A stretch of 29,546 nt of DNA from CAVQBP01 sp964448105 (GCA_964448105.1 CAYUVK010000059.1:1-29546), one strand, 5' to 3'. Counted from the first letter of the stretch, positions 16,106-24,910 are shown. Program-made: numbers and translations. Notes: generated from the letters alone by a model not told the origin.

Positions 16106-16528
16106 ATGGAAATAGAAACACATTCCTTCCAGGTAAATACAAGAGGGAATACAGACATGATCGATATAACAGGTAACGTTGAATCTCAAATAAATAATTC
16201 AGGATTTACAGAGGGACAGGCACTTATTTTTGTAGGGGGTTCAACCGCAGGAATTACTACAATTGAACACGAACCGGGTTTATTAAAAGATTATCCGAAT
16301 TTTTTTGAAAAAATAATTCCGTCAAATATTTCATACCAGCATGATAATACATGGCATGACGGAAACGGATATGCTCATGTAAGGGCTGCACTGCAGGGAG
16401 CATCATTCACAGTTCCTTTCTCTAAAGGAAAATTACTGTTGGGAACATGGCAGCAAATAATTTTAGTAGATTTCGATAACCGTTCAAGAAGCAGGAAAAT
16501 AATTGTTCAAATTACAGGGAAAAAATAA
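16106..16528 (+). CDS. YjbQ family protein (UPF0047)
   Basis: A 140-residue protein of the YjbQ/UPF0047 family, some members of which show weak thiamine-phosphate synthase activity in vitro. The conserved core is present: FVGGSTAGITTIEHEP, the WHDGNGYAHVRAALQGAS block with its metal-site His and Asp, and the terminal LLLGTWQQIILVDFD. These His residues form the family's active-site pocket. The length is typical. It ends directly before the next gene with no spacing, so the two are probably co-transcribed, although no functional link between them is known to me. The physiological role of the family is unsettled. Confidence 0.9.
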   Translation: MEIETHSFQVNTRGNTDMIDITGNVESQINNSGFTEGQALIFVGGSTAGITTIEHEPGLLKDYPNFFEKIIPSNISYQHDNTWHDGNGYAHVRAALQGASFTVPFSKGKLLLGTWQQIILVDFDNRSRSRKIIVQITGKK

Positions 16529-17371
16529 ATGAAGATTCATTCTAAAATAAAACTTTCTTTTATAATAATATTTTTGCCGCTAAGTTTCATTTACTCATGG
16601 GGAGCAAAAGGACATACGATTATAAACGAGAATGCAGTTCAAATTCTTCCGAAAGAAATGAATTCCTTTAAAGTATGGAAAAATTATTTAGGACAACATG
16701 CCTCGGATGCAGATATTAGACGAGAAGCAGATAAAACAGAAGCTCCTCGTCATTATATCGATATTGATTTTTATAAAGAGTTTTTAAATGGTCAAATGAT
16801 TGAAAACAAGGGCGAATTGATTTCTAAATACGGTGATAGTACAGTAACCTCAAAAGGAATTCTACCTTGGGCAACTTTGCAAACATTGAATAATTTAACC
16901 GAAGCATTTAAGGAAAAAAATAGGGATAAAATTTTAATTTATGCAGCTGATCTTGGTCATTATGTTGCAGATGGACATCAGCCCATGCATACTACGGTTA
17001 ATTATAACGGTCAACTTTCTAACCAGAAAGGGGTGCATTTTAGGTATGAAGTAACTATGGTTGATAAGCATATAAATACTCTTAAACAAATATTAGACTC
17101 ATCAAATGTAAATTTTATTAGCAACCCACTTAATTTCATTTTTAATTACATTTCCAATGCTAACAGTGTGAACGTTGTTCTTTTAGACGGGGATAAATTG
17201 GCTCATTCGGAATCAGGCTCTACGGAAAGTGATGATTATTACAGGATTTTTTGGTCTAGGACAAAGTATATTAGCGAAACGCAATTTAAAACAGCAGAGG
17301 AAGATCTAGCATCACTATTTTACACAGCATGGGTAAATGCAGGCAGGCCGGCTTTTACTGATATAAATTAA
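16529..17371 (+). CDS. Exported zinc phospholipase C / S1-P1 nuclease-like protein
   Basis: A 280-residue protein. Residues 1-23 form a signal peptide; cleavage before WGAKGH would leave Trp as the mature N-terminus, as required for zinc binding in this fold. Further metal-binding motifs follow: HASDADIRRE, APRHYIDIDFY, DLGHYVADGHQPMHTTVNYNG and VHFRYE. This His/Asp pattern is shared by S1/P1 nucleases and bacterial zinc-dependent phospholipases C, which use a trinuclear zinc site. The GHYVADGHQPMH segment matches both families, so nucleic acid or phospholipid as substrate cannot be settled here. It probably acts in the periplasm or outside the cell as a phosphate-scavenging hydrolase. It starts on the base after the yjbQ stop codon. 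Confidence 0.85.
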   Translation: MKIHSKIKLSFIIIFLPLSFIYSWGAKGHTIINENAVQILPKEMNSFKVWKNYLGQHASDADIRREADKTEAPRHYIDIDFYKEFLNGQMIENKGELISKYGDSTVTSKGILPWATLQTLNNLTEAFKEKNRDKILIYAADLGHYVADGHQPMHTTVNYNGQLSNQKGVHFRYEVTMVDKHINTLKQILDSSNVNFISNPLNFIFNYISNANSVNVVLLDGDKLAHSESGSTESDDYYRIFWSRTKYISETQFKTAEEDLASLFYTAWVNAGRPAFTDIN

Positions 17372-17426
17372 AAAGAATTTGTTTTGTTACTTTTGTAATT
17401 TTCGAGCTATGGATTTTTGGAAGATT

Positions 17427-18206
17427 TTAATTAATTCCATTACTCTCCATAGCTTTTATTTTACTTAATATGATTGCTGACGCACTTGCAACATTAAGTG
17501 ATTCTGCATTTCCATATTTTGGAATGGTAATTAAATTATCGGATACTTCTAATAATTCAGGTGTAGGACCCCAAGCCTCATTTGAAAAACTGATAACAGC
17601 TTTTTCGGGAAATTTATATTTATAAATATTTTCACCTTTTATATCTGCAGTTAATAACTTGTAATTTTTCTTTTTAAGAATTGAAAGAAGAGTAAAATCC
17701 GTTTCATCAAAAATTTTAAGATGAAATATCGAACCCATACTTGCTCTAATTGTTTTTGGATTATATATCTCTGCACATTCTTTAGTTAATATTATTTCAT
17801 TTATTCCGAACCAATCACAATTTCGTAAAATCGTTCCCACATTGCCGGGATCCGAGATATTATTGAGACAAACAATTAAATTTGAACTTATTTGATCTAA
17901 TTGATTCTTATTTTGAGGAATATTAAAAACTGCAGCTATACCTTGAGAATGAACTGTATCGCTAATTTTATTGAAATCCTGGCTTTTAAGAATTTCTAAA
18001 ATATCTTTACCGGTAATTAAATCATCTAAATAATCTTTTTTATTTTCATAGAATTCGTGCGTTGCAAATATTTTCTCATAGATAAAACTACTTTTTAATC
18101 CTTCCACAACAATTTTTTCACCTTCGGCAATAAATTTCTTTTCTTCTTCACGGAATTTTTTTTTCAGCAAATTAGAATAATATTTCAATTCATTTTTTGT
18201 AATCAT
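17427..18206 (-). CDS. TrmH/SpoU family RNA 2'-O-methyltransferase
   Basis: A 259-residue SPOUT enzyme that 2'-O-methylates rRNA or tRNA using SAM. The N-terminal part (about 1-95) resembles the SpoU substrate-binding domain. The C-terminal knotted domain holds all three family motifs: NNISDPGNVGTILRNCDWFG with the catalytic Arg, VISFSNEAWGPTPELL, and IPKYGNAESLNVASASAIIL. Motif 2 reads FSNEAWGP, where Gly-N-E is usual (FSNE in place of LGNE), a mild departure. The exact RNA target is uncertain; RlmB-like and TrmH-like proteins both look like this. Its ATG overlaps the stop codon of the DUF971 gene (ATGA), showing translational coupling. Confidence 0.9.
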   Translation of the reverse strand: MITKNELKYYSNLLKKKFREEEKKFIAEGEKIVVEGLKSSFIYEKIFATHEFYENKKDYLDDLITGKDILEILKSQDFNKISDTVHSQGIAAVFNIPQNKNQLDQISSNLIVCLNNISDPGNVGTILRNCDWFGINEIILTKECAEIYNPKTIRASMGSIFHLKIFDETDFTLLSILKKKNYKLLTADIKGENIYKYKFPEKAVISFSNEAWGPTPELLEVSDNLITIPKYGNAESLNVASASAIILSKIKAMESNGIN

Positions 18207-18544
18207 AAAAGATTGGTATAATCCTCTGATGTTCCCTTATTTTGGTTAGCGTCTAATTTTTTCAAATAGTCCCATGAATAAATTCCTGTATCATGTCCAT
18301 CTTTCCATGTAATTTGAATAGCATATCCGCCGACTGTTTCAATATTTTTTATTTTATACATCCCGGGTGTTTCTTCGGCTTTTTTTTCGGGTCGGTATGT
18401 TTTAAATAAAATAGTCTCACCTTTGCAATTGGCACAGGGGCATTCATCTCTTAAATATTTTAAATTTATTACACTTTCAGAATCATTATCCCATTTTATT
18501 AAAAGATTTTTCATATCCGAAATTTTAATTTGCTTAGGATTCAT
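18203..18544 (-). CDS. DUF971 domain protein
   Basis: A 113-residue protein of the DUF971 family (the N-terminal domain of gamma-butyrobetaine hydroxylase-like proteins, here standing alone). The conserved pattern is visible: LLIKWDNDSES, LKYLRDECPCANC with the Cys pair and a third Cys, the VGGYAIQITWKDGHDTGIYSW block, and a final LxKL. The Cys and His residues suggest zinc or iron-sulphur binding, though the last part is DxG rather than a full site. Function in bacteria is unclear; an iron-sulphur cluster role has been suggested for the family. The gene is coupled to the downstream RNA methyltransferase by a 4-base overlap. Confidence 0.88.
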   Translation of the reverse strand: MNPKQIKISDMKNLLIKWDNDSESVINLKYLRDECPCANCKGETILFKTYRPEKKAEETPGMYKIKNIETVGGYAIQITWKDGHDTGIYSWDYLKKLDANQNKGTSEDYTNLL

Positions 18545-18710
18545 CTAAACTTTACCTTTTTTATTATGATCCAATTTTAATTAAAATTTGTATGTATATC
18601 AATCGAGATAAAATATCTGATTTTAGAAATAAAAGAATAATATATTTTATACTTTTCATTTTATTGACATCTTTAATTATATTTAACTGAAACTAATAGG
18701 TGAAAAATAT

Positions 18711-19472
18711 ATGGATTTATTTCAAGACTCAAAGCAAAGATTTTCCAGCCGAGTAGAAAATTATATAAAATATCGTCCCGGTTATCCTGAAGAAATAATT
18801 AATTATTTAAAAGAAAGGATTAATCTAACCAGCTCATGGGTGATTGCAGACATTGGTTCCGGCACAGGAATATTATCAAAGCTTTTTCTTGAAAATGGAA
18901 ATGAAGTCTTCGGAGTGGAACCAAATGAAGCTATGAGAAAAGCAGGAGAGGAGCAGTTAAAGAATTACAAAAAATTTAAAAGCATAAACGGCAATGCGGA
19001 AGAAACCGGGATTGAGAATAACAGTATCGATTTAATTACTGCAGGGCAGGCATTCCATTGGTTCGATGTTGAAAAATCTAAAAAGGAATTTAAAAGAATT
19101 TTAAAGAAAGACAGGTTTGTTTCATTAATATGGAATAACAGGAAAACAAATTCAACTCCATTCCTTAGAGAATATGAAGACTTATTAATTAATTATTCTG
19201 TTGATTATGAATTAGTTGATCATAAAAATGTAAATGAAAAAGTTCTGAACAGCTTCTTTAGTAAATATGAACTGAAAATATTTCCCAGTTATCAAGTTTT
19301 TGATTTTGAGGGACTAAAAGGAAGATTGTCTTCTTCTTCATATGCTCCTATGCCGGATCATCCCAAATATAAGCCAGTGATAGAAAAGCTGGAAGAAATA
19401 TTTAATCAAAACGAATCGAAAGGAAAAGTAAAATTTGAATATGACACCGAATTATATTTCGGAACTATTTAA
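18711..19472 (+). CDS. Class I SAM-dependent methyltransferase
   Basis: A 253-residue cytoplasmic methyltransferase. The SAM-binding motif I is IADIGSGTGILSK (about 44-56), followed by the acidic VFGVEP of motif II and the DLITAGQAFHWFD segment of motif IV. This last motif, with AFHWFD, is typical of the subgroup with small-molecule substrates that includes yeast Crg1-like and trans-aconitate-type enzymes. The substrate cannot be inferred. An AGGTGA ribosome binding site lies upstream. It is followed, 27 bases later, by a small multidrug-type exporter gene, so they may share a transcript. Confidence 0.88.
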   Translation: MDLFQDSKQRFSSRVENYIKYRPGYPEEIINYLKERINLTSSWVIADIGSGTGILSKLFLENGNEVFGVEPNEAMRKAGEEQLKNYKKFKSINGNAEETGIENNSIDLITAGQAFHWFDVEKSKKEFKRILKKDRFVSLIWNNRKTNSTPFLREYEDLLINYSVDYELVDHKNVNEKVLNSFFSKYELKIFPSYQVFDFEGLKGRLSSSSYAPMPDHPKYKPVIEKLEEIFNQNESKGKVKFEYDTELYFGTI

Positions 19473-19499
19473 GTAATAATTTTTAAATGGTTAATAATA

Positions 19500-19826
19500 T
19501 TGAATAAAGCAACCTGGTTTATTCTTTTTATCGCTGGTATTTTTGAAACGGCATGGGCAATTAGTATGAAATACTCAAACGGATTTTCAAAACTTCTGCC
19601 AAGTATTCTAACCGTAATATTTGCTTTAATAAGCATGGGATTATCAGCTTATTCGTTAAAAACTTTGCCTGTTGGTTCTGCGTATGCGGTCTGGACAGGA
19701 ATCGGAGCAGTTGGTACTGCAATTCTCGGGATCTATTTGTTTAATGAATCAAAAGACTTTATAAGAATATTTTTTATATTTTTAATAATTGTAGGCTTAA
19801 TCGGTTTGAGATTATATTCAAAATAA
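19500..19826 (+). CDS. gdx: SMR transporter, Gdx/SugE type
   Basis: A 108-residue four-helix inner-membrane transporter of the small multidrug resistance family. The essential Glu is at position 16 in FETAWAI. The signature LPVGSAYAVWTGIGAVGTAILG is the Gdx/SugE form rather than the EmrE form, so guanidinium export in exchange for protons is the likely activity. The start is TTG 19500: no ATG exists in frame between it and the stop codon of the preceding gene, and starting here gives the normal family N-terminus. There is no room for a guanidine riboswitch in the 27-base gap upstream. SMR transporters work as antiparallel dimers; a single gene, as here, is normal for Gdx. Confidence 0.9.
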   Translation: MNKATWFILFIAGIFETAWAISMKYSNGFSKLLPSILTVIFALISMGLSAYSLKTLPVGSAYAVWTGIGAVGTAILGIYLFNESKDFIRIFFIFLIIVGLIGLRLYSK

Positions 19827-19859
19827 TTATAGATCTATATTTTATAATAAAGGACGATA

Positions 19860-20333
19860 ATGGCAGATTTAATCAGTGCCGGATTACTGATGTATTGTTT
19901 GAAAAATTTGGAATTAAAATTGTTTTTAGTCCATCCCGGTGGGCCTTTCTTTACAAAAAAAGATGAAGGATACTGGGGGATTCCGAAAGGATTAGCAGAG
20001 AAGGACGAAGATTTGTTTGAAGCAGCTAAAAGGGAATTTGAAGAAGAAACCGGGATAGTTCCCGAGGGTAAATTCATCCCTTTAGATTCAGTAATTCAAA
20101 AAAGCGGGAAAAAGGTATATGCCTGGGCTTACGAAGTGAGAGATGATTCACCAATTGAAATAACATGCAATACCTTTGAAATAGAATGGCCGCCCCGTTC
20201 AGGTGAAAAACAAAATTTCCCTGAAGTTGATAAGGGAGAATTTTTTACCGTTGAAGAAGTAAAGGAAAAGATCAATCCTGCGCAAATAGATTTTATTGAT
20301 AGACTGGAAAAATATTTAAATTCTTCAAAGTAA
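19860..20333 (+). CDS. NUDIX hydrolase
   Basis: A 157-residue cytoplasmic pyrophosphohydrolase. The NUDIX box GX5EX7REUXEEXGU is complete: G in GLAEKDEDLFEAAKREFEEETGI (about 43-65), with the catalytic Glu cluster intact. The N-terminal SAGLLMY and the LVHPGGPFF motif identify the COG4119-like NUDIX subgroup of small single-domain enzymes. This group has unspecified nucleoside diphosphate-type substrates. The gene is 33 bases after the exporter gene and 48 before the isoaspartyl peptidase gene, possibly one operon. Confidence 0.92.
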   Translation: MADLISAGLLMYCLKNLELKLFLVHPGGPFFTKKDEGYWGIPKGLAEKDEDLFEAAKREFEEETGIVPEGKFIPLDSVIQKSGKKVYAWAYEVRDDSPIEITCNTFEIEWPPRSGEKQNFPEVDKGEFFTVEEVKEKINPAQIDFIDRLEKYLNSSK

Positions 20334-20381
20334 AAAAAATAAATTTTCTTTCGGTAAAATTTTAATTGAACGGAAAAAGAA

Positions 20382-21359
20382 ATGAAAAAATTTTTATTAA
20401 TATTGTCTGCTGTTTTTTTTGTTGTTGCAATTCAATTTATCCCTTCGCAAAAAGCCTCCTCGAAGCAGGTTAAGAAATATACAATCGTACTTCACGGAGG
20501 TGCAGGAACAATTAGCAAATCACTGCAGGATTCTATTAAAGAAGGATATATCGAAGATTTAAAAAAAGCTTTACAGATTGGTAAAGACATTCTAGAAAAA
20601 GGAGGTACGAGTCTTGATGCTGTTGAGTCGGTTGTAAAATATTTTGAAGATGATGAAAGATTTAATGCCGGGAAAGGTGCGGTTTATACTTCTGCTGGAA
20701 CCCATGAACTTGATGCTTCAATTATGGATGGAAGGGATCTTTCATCCGGTGCAGTAACGGTTGTTAAGCATGTTAAAAATCCAATTATACTGGCTAGGTT
20801 AGTAATGGAAAAAACTCCGCATATTTTATTTGCAGGTGAAGGAGCAGATAAATTAGCTAAAAAATTTAATTTAGTGACTGTTCCTAATAGTTATTTTAAT
20901 ACTAAAATAAGATATGAGCAATGGCAGAAGTATAAAGAGGAAATTGAAGGAGAACATGGAACAGTCGGGTGTGTGGCCTTAGATGAATATGGAAATTTAG
21001 CAGCAGCTACTTCAACCGGGGGCTTAACAAATAAAATGCCCGGCAGGGTAGGGGATTCCCCTTTAATAAATGCAGGTACTTATGCTAATAATAAAACATG
21101 TGCCGTCTCATGTACAGGAACGGGAGAACTATTTATAAAAAATACAATTGCATTTAATGTTTCGGCTTTAATGGAATATAAAAATTATTCGATTAAAGAA
21201 GCAGCCGAAGAAATGATACATAAAAGATTGAAACCTGGGGACGGCGGTCTAATAGCTGTAGATAAAGATGGAAATTATGTAACGACTTTCAATACGGAAG
21301 GGATGTTTAGAGGTGTCGCAAATTCTTCAGGTTTATTTGAAGTAAAGATTTGGGAATAA
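20382..21359 (+). CDS. Exported isoaspartyl peptidase / L-asparaginase
   Basis: A 325-residue N-terminal nucleophile hydrolase. Residues 1-about 27 form a signal peptide (Lys-rich start, then a hydrophobic core), so it is exported. The mature protein begins with the family motif VLHGGAGTI (36-44). The autocleavage site is at T194 in HGTVGCVALD; the new N-terminal Thr is the nucleophile. STGGLTNKMPGRVGDSPL, the substrate-binding segment, is present, as is CTGTGELF. The enzyme cleaves isoaspartyl dipeptides, and some members hydrolyse L-asparagine. The length is slightly above the usual 300-315 because of the signal peptide. Confidence 0.93.
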   Translation: MKKFLLILSAVFFVVAIQFIPSQKASSKQVKKYTIVLHGGAGTISKSLQDSIKEGYIEDLKKALQIGKDILEKGGTSLDAVESVVKYFEDDERFNAGKGAVYTSAGTHELDASIMDGRDLSSGAVTVVKHVKNPIILARLVMEKTPHILFAGEGADKLAKKFNLVTVPNSYFNTKIRYEQWQKYKEEIEGEHGTVGCVALDEYGNLAAATSTGGLTNKMPGRVGDSPLINAGTYANNKTCAVSCTGTGELFIKNTIAFNVSALMEYKNYSIKEAAEEMIHKRLKPGDGGLIAVDKDGNYVTTFNTEGMFRGVANSSGLFEVKIWE

Positions 21360-21434
21360 AAAGTCTATTCAAAAACATAACCTTCAAAATTTCCGCAGGT
21401 AATATTCATGTTAATCTTAAAGTTTTTTTCAAAC

Positions 21435-22089
21435 TCATTTAAGTAGTAGCAGTTTTTTACTTGACATAAATTCATTAGCTTTTATTTGATAAATATAAAC
21501 ACCGCTTACAAATCCATTTGCATTCCATTTAATTTTGTATATTCCGGCTTTTTGAAAAGAGTTAACCAGTTCGACTACTTTTTGACCGAGAATATTATAA
21601 ATAACTATTTGTACTTCTGATGCTTTCGGCAGATCATAGCTTATTGTAGTAGCGGGATTAAATGGATTAGGATAATTTTGGAATAATGTGTATGAATCAG
21701 GCACTTTATTAGAAGTTCCATTTACATCAGCCACAATTTTTATTTGTCCATCTTTTAAATCAAGAATATTTCTTAAGCAAGTTGCTTCATCCCAGGCAGA
21801 TGCACTTTCAAAATGAAGGGTGTTGTTATTTCCTGCGCAGAATAAGTAACAAATTTGAGTTCAACCTCTTTAAAGATTGATTATTGTAATCTTCTACTAT
21901 TTTAATCAATGGATTTAGGAGCTGAACTTCACCATCTAAATTTTGGGTGATGATAAGATCATTCAGTTCATTATCTGAAAAATCTTTTACTGTTGTTTCA
22001 GTCCATGTTTTAATATTTGATTGGGAATATGAAGTGGTAATAAAGATTGTTGTTATAAGAAGATTCCCAACAATTAATATTTTTTTCAT
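21435..22089 (-). pseudogene. T9SS-exported protein gene broken by two frameshifts
   Basis: Two short ORFs that look separate are pieces of one gene. The N-terminal piece (22089 down to about 21870) starts MKKILIVGN, has a signal peptide and runs to IVEDYNNQSL. The frame then shifts near 21870, giving KEVELKFVTYSAQEI, and shifts again near 21825 into NNTLHFESASAWDEATC, which continues without a stop into the C-terminal piece. That piece ends in a T9SS sorting domain with QNYPNPFNPATTISYDL, ILGQKVVELV and a final KKLLLLK. The intact product would be about 218 residues: a secreted protein with a small unknown domain and the surface-attachment tail. Its tail closely resembles that of the neighbour at 22128. 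The frameshifts may be real or sequencing errors. Confidence 0.82.
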
Positions 22090-22127
22090 CCTAATCCCTG
22101 TTTCATATTTTTTTTAAATCCAGAAAT

Positions 22128-23708
22128 TTATTTGAGCAATATTAATTTCTTAGAGGAAATAAAACCATTTGCTTTAATTTGATATATATAAACGCTGCTT
22201 GCAAAATTTTCTGCGTTCCAAATTACTTCATACATGCCTGCTTTTTGAAAAGAATTTACGAGCTCTGCTACTTTTTTTCCAAGTATGTTATAAATAATGA
22301 GCTGAACTTTTGATTCTTTTGGCAGTTCATATTTTATGGTTGTGGCAGGATTGAATGGATTTGGATAATTCTGAAGTAGAGTGTACTCTTTCGGCAAAGG
22401 ATCACCGGATTCAACTCCTAACCCGAAATCTGCAATAAAAGATTGAGTTAACGAATCGATTGGTTTTCCGTTTAATTTTACTTTTAATTGAATATCAAAA
22501 TCACGCTGTCCAAAATAAAAAGTTGAATCAAATGGAATTAAAACTGGATCGAATGGGGGATAAGATTTGGGATAATACCATATTTCATAATCATAATTTC
22601 CGGTTGAACGAACTACTAAGAAATAACTATTATCAGCCTGAATATAGCTGTCTAAAGAATCCCTGGTCATAACTGATGTATTAAAGCCTGGTTCAAGAGA
22701 TATATTATCTGCAGCCCCAATACTTCCTGAATGAAAACTCAATTCAGGTGTTGTACATCCACCCAGTAAAAACAATGTATCAACTTCAGGAGAAAAAGAT
22801 ATTAAGGGGGAAGAATTTTTTCTGGCATCAAAATAAAGTGAGAATTTTTTGGTATTATCAATTTTTGATAAATAAGTTACAGACCAGCAGGGATAAGAAT
22901 ATGGAACCAATGCTTGATAGAGTGAAGCAGAAATAACATAATCAGGATTTTGCTGTCTAAATATTTTTCCACCTTCAGCTTCTACATAAGCTATTGCAGA
23001 ATCACTATCAAACCATTCATCAGTAATATACATGACACAACAAACACTAGTTAAAGAGACACTGTCAAACACTACGCCGTTTGGATCATTGTGAAAGTAA
23101 AGATATTCCAGGCGATCATTTGGTTGATCATACCAGGAAAATTTATAATTCCATGTTGTTGATTTCCCATCTAACAATACATCATCTGAATATACACTCC
23201 TTAATTCTACTTCATCATGCATTGCTTTTGCTGAAGAAACTGCTTCTGGATACCAATAACGGGCAGTAAAAGTCTGCTCATCTACGAATGGATGACATTC
23301 ACTTTGATGAAAATATGAGGACATTGTTTGAACAGATGAATTTTCCAAATAAAAAGTCAATTCTCCTATAAGTTTAGTAGTATCTTTGGGATAAAAATAT
23401 TTCTTCAGTTCCTGCCTGTAAACTGAAACAGTATATTGACCCGTATTTAAACCCATTAAAGAAACATGAACATCAAAGTTACAAATGCAATTTGCGAGTG
23501 GTCCTACTGTATCGCACTCTGTAACAGCAATAGTATAACTGCTTACAAATAATATTTGATAATCAAATTCCGATACACAATTTGCCTCAACATTAATATT
23601 CCATATCTGCACGGTGTCGCCAATAATTTTAGTAAATAGTGAATCCTGCTTTGCTGTTAAATTAAAAGTAATTAGGAGAAAAATAAGGGAAAAGTGAAGT
23701 TTACTCAT
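22128..23708 (-). CDS. Secreted protein with T9SS sorting domain
   Basis: A 526-residue protein of unknown function. Residues 1-about 19 form a signal peptide. Residues about 20-435 are beta-rich, with many Asp, Ser, Tyr and Phe and about ten Cys, suggesting disulphides; I recognise no catalytic domain. Residues about 445-526 are the type IX secretion sorting domain with QNYPNPFNPATTIKYELP, YNILGKKVAELVNS and KKLILLK at the end, so it is exported through the outer membrane and probably attached to the surface. The tail is about 75% identical by eye to that of the broken gene downstream, 38 bases away, which suggests duplication of cargo genes. Confidence 0.85.
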   Translation of the reverse strand: MSKLHFSLIFLLITFNLTAKQDSLFTKIIGDTVQIWNINVEANCVSEFDYQILFVSSYTIAVTECDTVGPLANCICNFDVHVSLMGLNTGQYTVSVYRQELKKYFYPKDTTKLIGELTFYLENSSVQTMSSYFHQSECHPFVDEQTFTARYWYPEAVSSAKAMHDEVELRSVYSDDVLLDGKSTTWNYKFSWYDQPNDRLEYLYFHNDPNGVVFDSVSLTSVCCVMYITDEWFDSDSAIAYVEAEGGKIFRQQNPDYVISASLYQALVPYSYPCWSVTYLSKIDNTKKFSLYFDARKNSSPLISFSPEVDTLFLLGGCTTPELSFHSGSIGAADNISLEPGFNTSVMTRDSLDSYIQADNSYFLVVRSTGNYDYEIWYYPKSYPPFDPVLIPFDSTFYFGQRDFDIQLKVKLNGKPIDSLTQSFIADFGLGVESGDPLPKEYTLLQNYPNPFNPATTIKYELPKESKVQLIIYNILGKKVAELVNSFQKAGMYEVIWNAENFASSVYIYQIKANGFISSKKLILLK

Positions 23709-24247
23709 AAATACCCCCTAAAAATTAAATTTATGACAACCCAATATATTTGTCAAAAGATTTTAAAAGCAATTTTAATACCTTTGCAAATTTGGCTTTA
23801 TTTCTATTTTTACATACCTTAAAATTAAATACTATGTGAAATTTTTGCCAAATTTTTGATATACTATAGAAATTTTGATAATGAGATAAATCTTAGACTA
23901 TTTTTTGTAAAGTTTTGTTTTTACATCTGGATTTGAATTGATCTTAAATAATAAACGCCCCTCTCCAATAAAGTAAGAATGGAAAAATGATTAAGAGGGT
24001 AAACCAGATGTATTCAATTTTTCATCCGATTGTCCCTTATAGTTATAATGATTTCGTTTAAAAGTAGCTTTTAAAATTACCAGAATCAAACTTATTTTTT
24101 GGTACTAAAAGCAGGTATATTTAAAAAATGGTATAAATTTCAATAGTTAAATTGTTTTATAAAAAGTGAAAAGCTTAAGAAGGTTGCAAATTCAGGAGAA
24201 ATTTTAGATGTTAAATATGAAATATTTAATTTTTATAGGGAGTTTTT
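23709..24247. other. Intergenic region with nested inverted repeats
   Basis: A 539-base gap with no convincing gene. An AT-rich left part contains upstream sequence of the T9SS cargo gene. The middle holds a nested inverted repeat at 23922-24012, listed separately. The longest ORF in the right part is only 17 codons (from ATG 24009), and I do not call it. No transposase remains, tRNA or rRNA are visible. Confidence 0.55.
23922..24012. repeat. Nested inverted repeat in intergenic region
   Basis: The outer arms are TACATCTGG (23922-23930) and CCAGATGTA (24004-24012), a perfect 9-base match. Inside them lies CCCTCT (23959-23964) with AGAGGG (23994-23999). The 91-base unit could fold as a structured RNA or be the ends of a small non-coding element. 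The outer arm lengths are enough to be unlikely by chance, but no partner gene is present. Confidence 0.5.
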
Positions 24248-24757
24248 ATGAGAAGACCTGAAAAAAAAGAATATACGGCTTTTTACGAAGGTTATATTAA
24301 AGATGTTAAAGGAGATGATCCTTTAAGAAATTTAGAAAACCAATACCAGGAAATTCAAAGCGTTCTCCAGTCACTTCCGGAAAATGAAGCCAATTATGCT
24401 TATTCGGAAGGAAAGTGGAGTATAAAGGAAGTATTAGGGCATATGATTGATACAGAAAGGATTATGTGTTACAGGGCTTTGTGTATTTCAAGGAAAGAAA
24501 AACAATCTCTGCCAAGCTTTGAGCAGGATGATTACGTTAAAGAAGCAAATTTTAAAAACAGAACTATAACAAATCTGCTTGAGGACTATAGAGCTGTTAG
24601 GAAATCTACAATAAGCTTATTTAAAAATTTTACAGAAGAGATGCTTAATCAAAAAGGGATAGCAAATCAAAAGGAAGTATCTGTTCTTGCATTGCTTTAT
24701 ATAATTGCAGGCCACGAAATGCATCATTTGAAAATTTTAAAGGAAAGGTATTTATAA
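24248..24757 (+). CDS. DinB/YfiT-type four-helix metalloprotein
   Basis: A 169-residue protein of the DinB superfamily, four-helix bundles that bind a metal ion with three His. The pattern is clear: KWSIKEVLGHMIDTERIM with the first His, and a C-terminal IAGHEMHHLKILKERY with the other two. The helix between them carries RALCISRKEK. Members act as thiol-dependent transferases in the bacillithiol and mycothiol systems or are uncharacterised stress proteins. The thiol partner here is not known. The gene stands alone, ending 12 bases before an assembly gap. Confidence 0.88.
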   Translation: MRRPEKKEYTAFYEGYIKDVKGDDPLRNLENQYQEIQSVLQSLPENEANYAYSEGKWSIKEVLGHMIDTERIMCYRALCISRKEKQSLPSFEQDDYVKEANFKNRTITNLLEDYRAVRKSTISLFKNFTEEMLNQKGIANQKEVSVLALLYIIAGHEMHHLKILKERYL

Positions 24758-24769
24758 AATTTCAAATTG

Positions 24770-24869
24770 NNNNNNNNNNNNNNNNNNNNNNNNNNNNNNN
24801 NNNNNNNNNNNNNNNNNNNNNNNNNNNNNNNNNNNNNNNNNNNNNNNNNNNNNNNNNNNNNNNNNNNNN
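24770..24869. other. Assembly gap (100 N)
   Basis: Exactly 100 undetermined bases, a standard scaffold-gap placeholder, so the true length and content are unknown. The bases on either side are similar (TTTCAAATTG before, AATTGCGGATTTTAAATCC after), as if a repeat prevented assembly. The gap falls between genes that converge, so it probably hides a non-coding repeat. Confidence 0.97.
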
Positions 24870-24910
24870 AATTGCGGATTTTAAATCCAAAATTCGAAGT
24901 CCGAAATTTC

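Noticed and set aside
19473..19499. Guanidine riboswitch for the Gdx-type exporter
   Set aside because: Only 27 bases separate it from the upstream gene, too short for any known guanidine riboswitch.
19853..19860. GACGATAA just before the NUDIX gene
   Set aside because: There is no TAAA at the right distance, and it overlaps the start codon.
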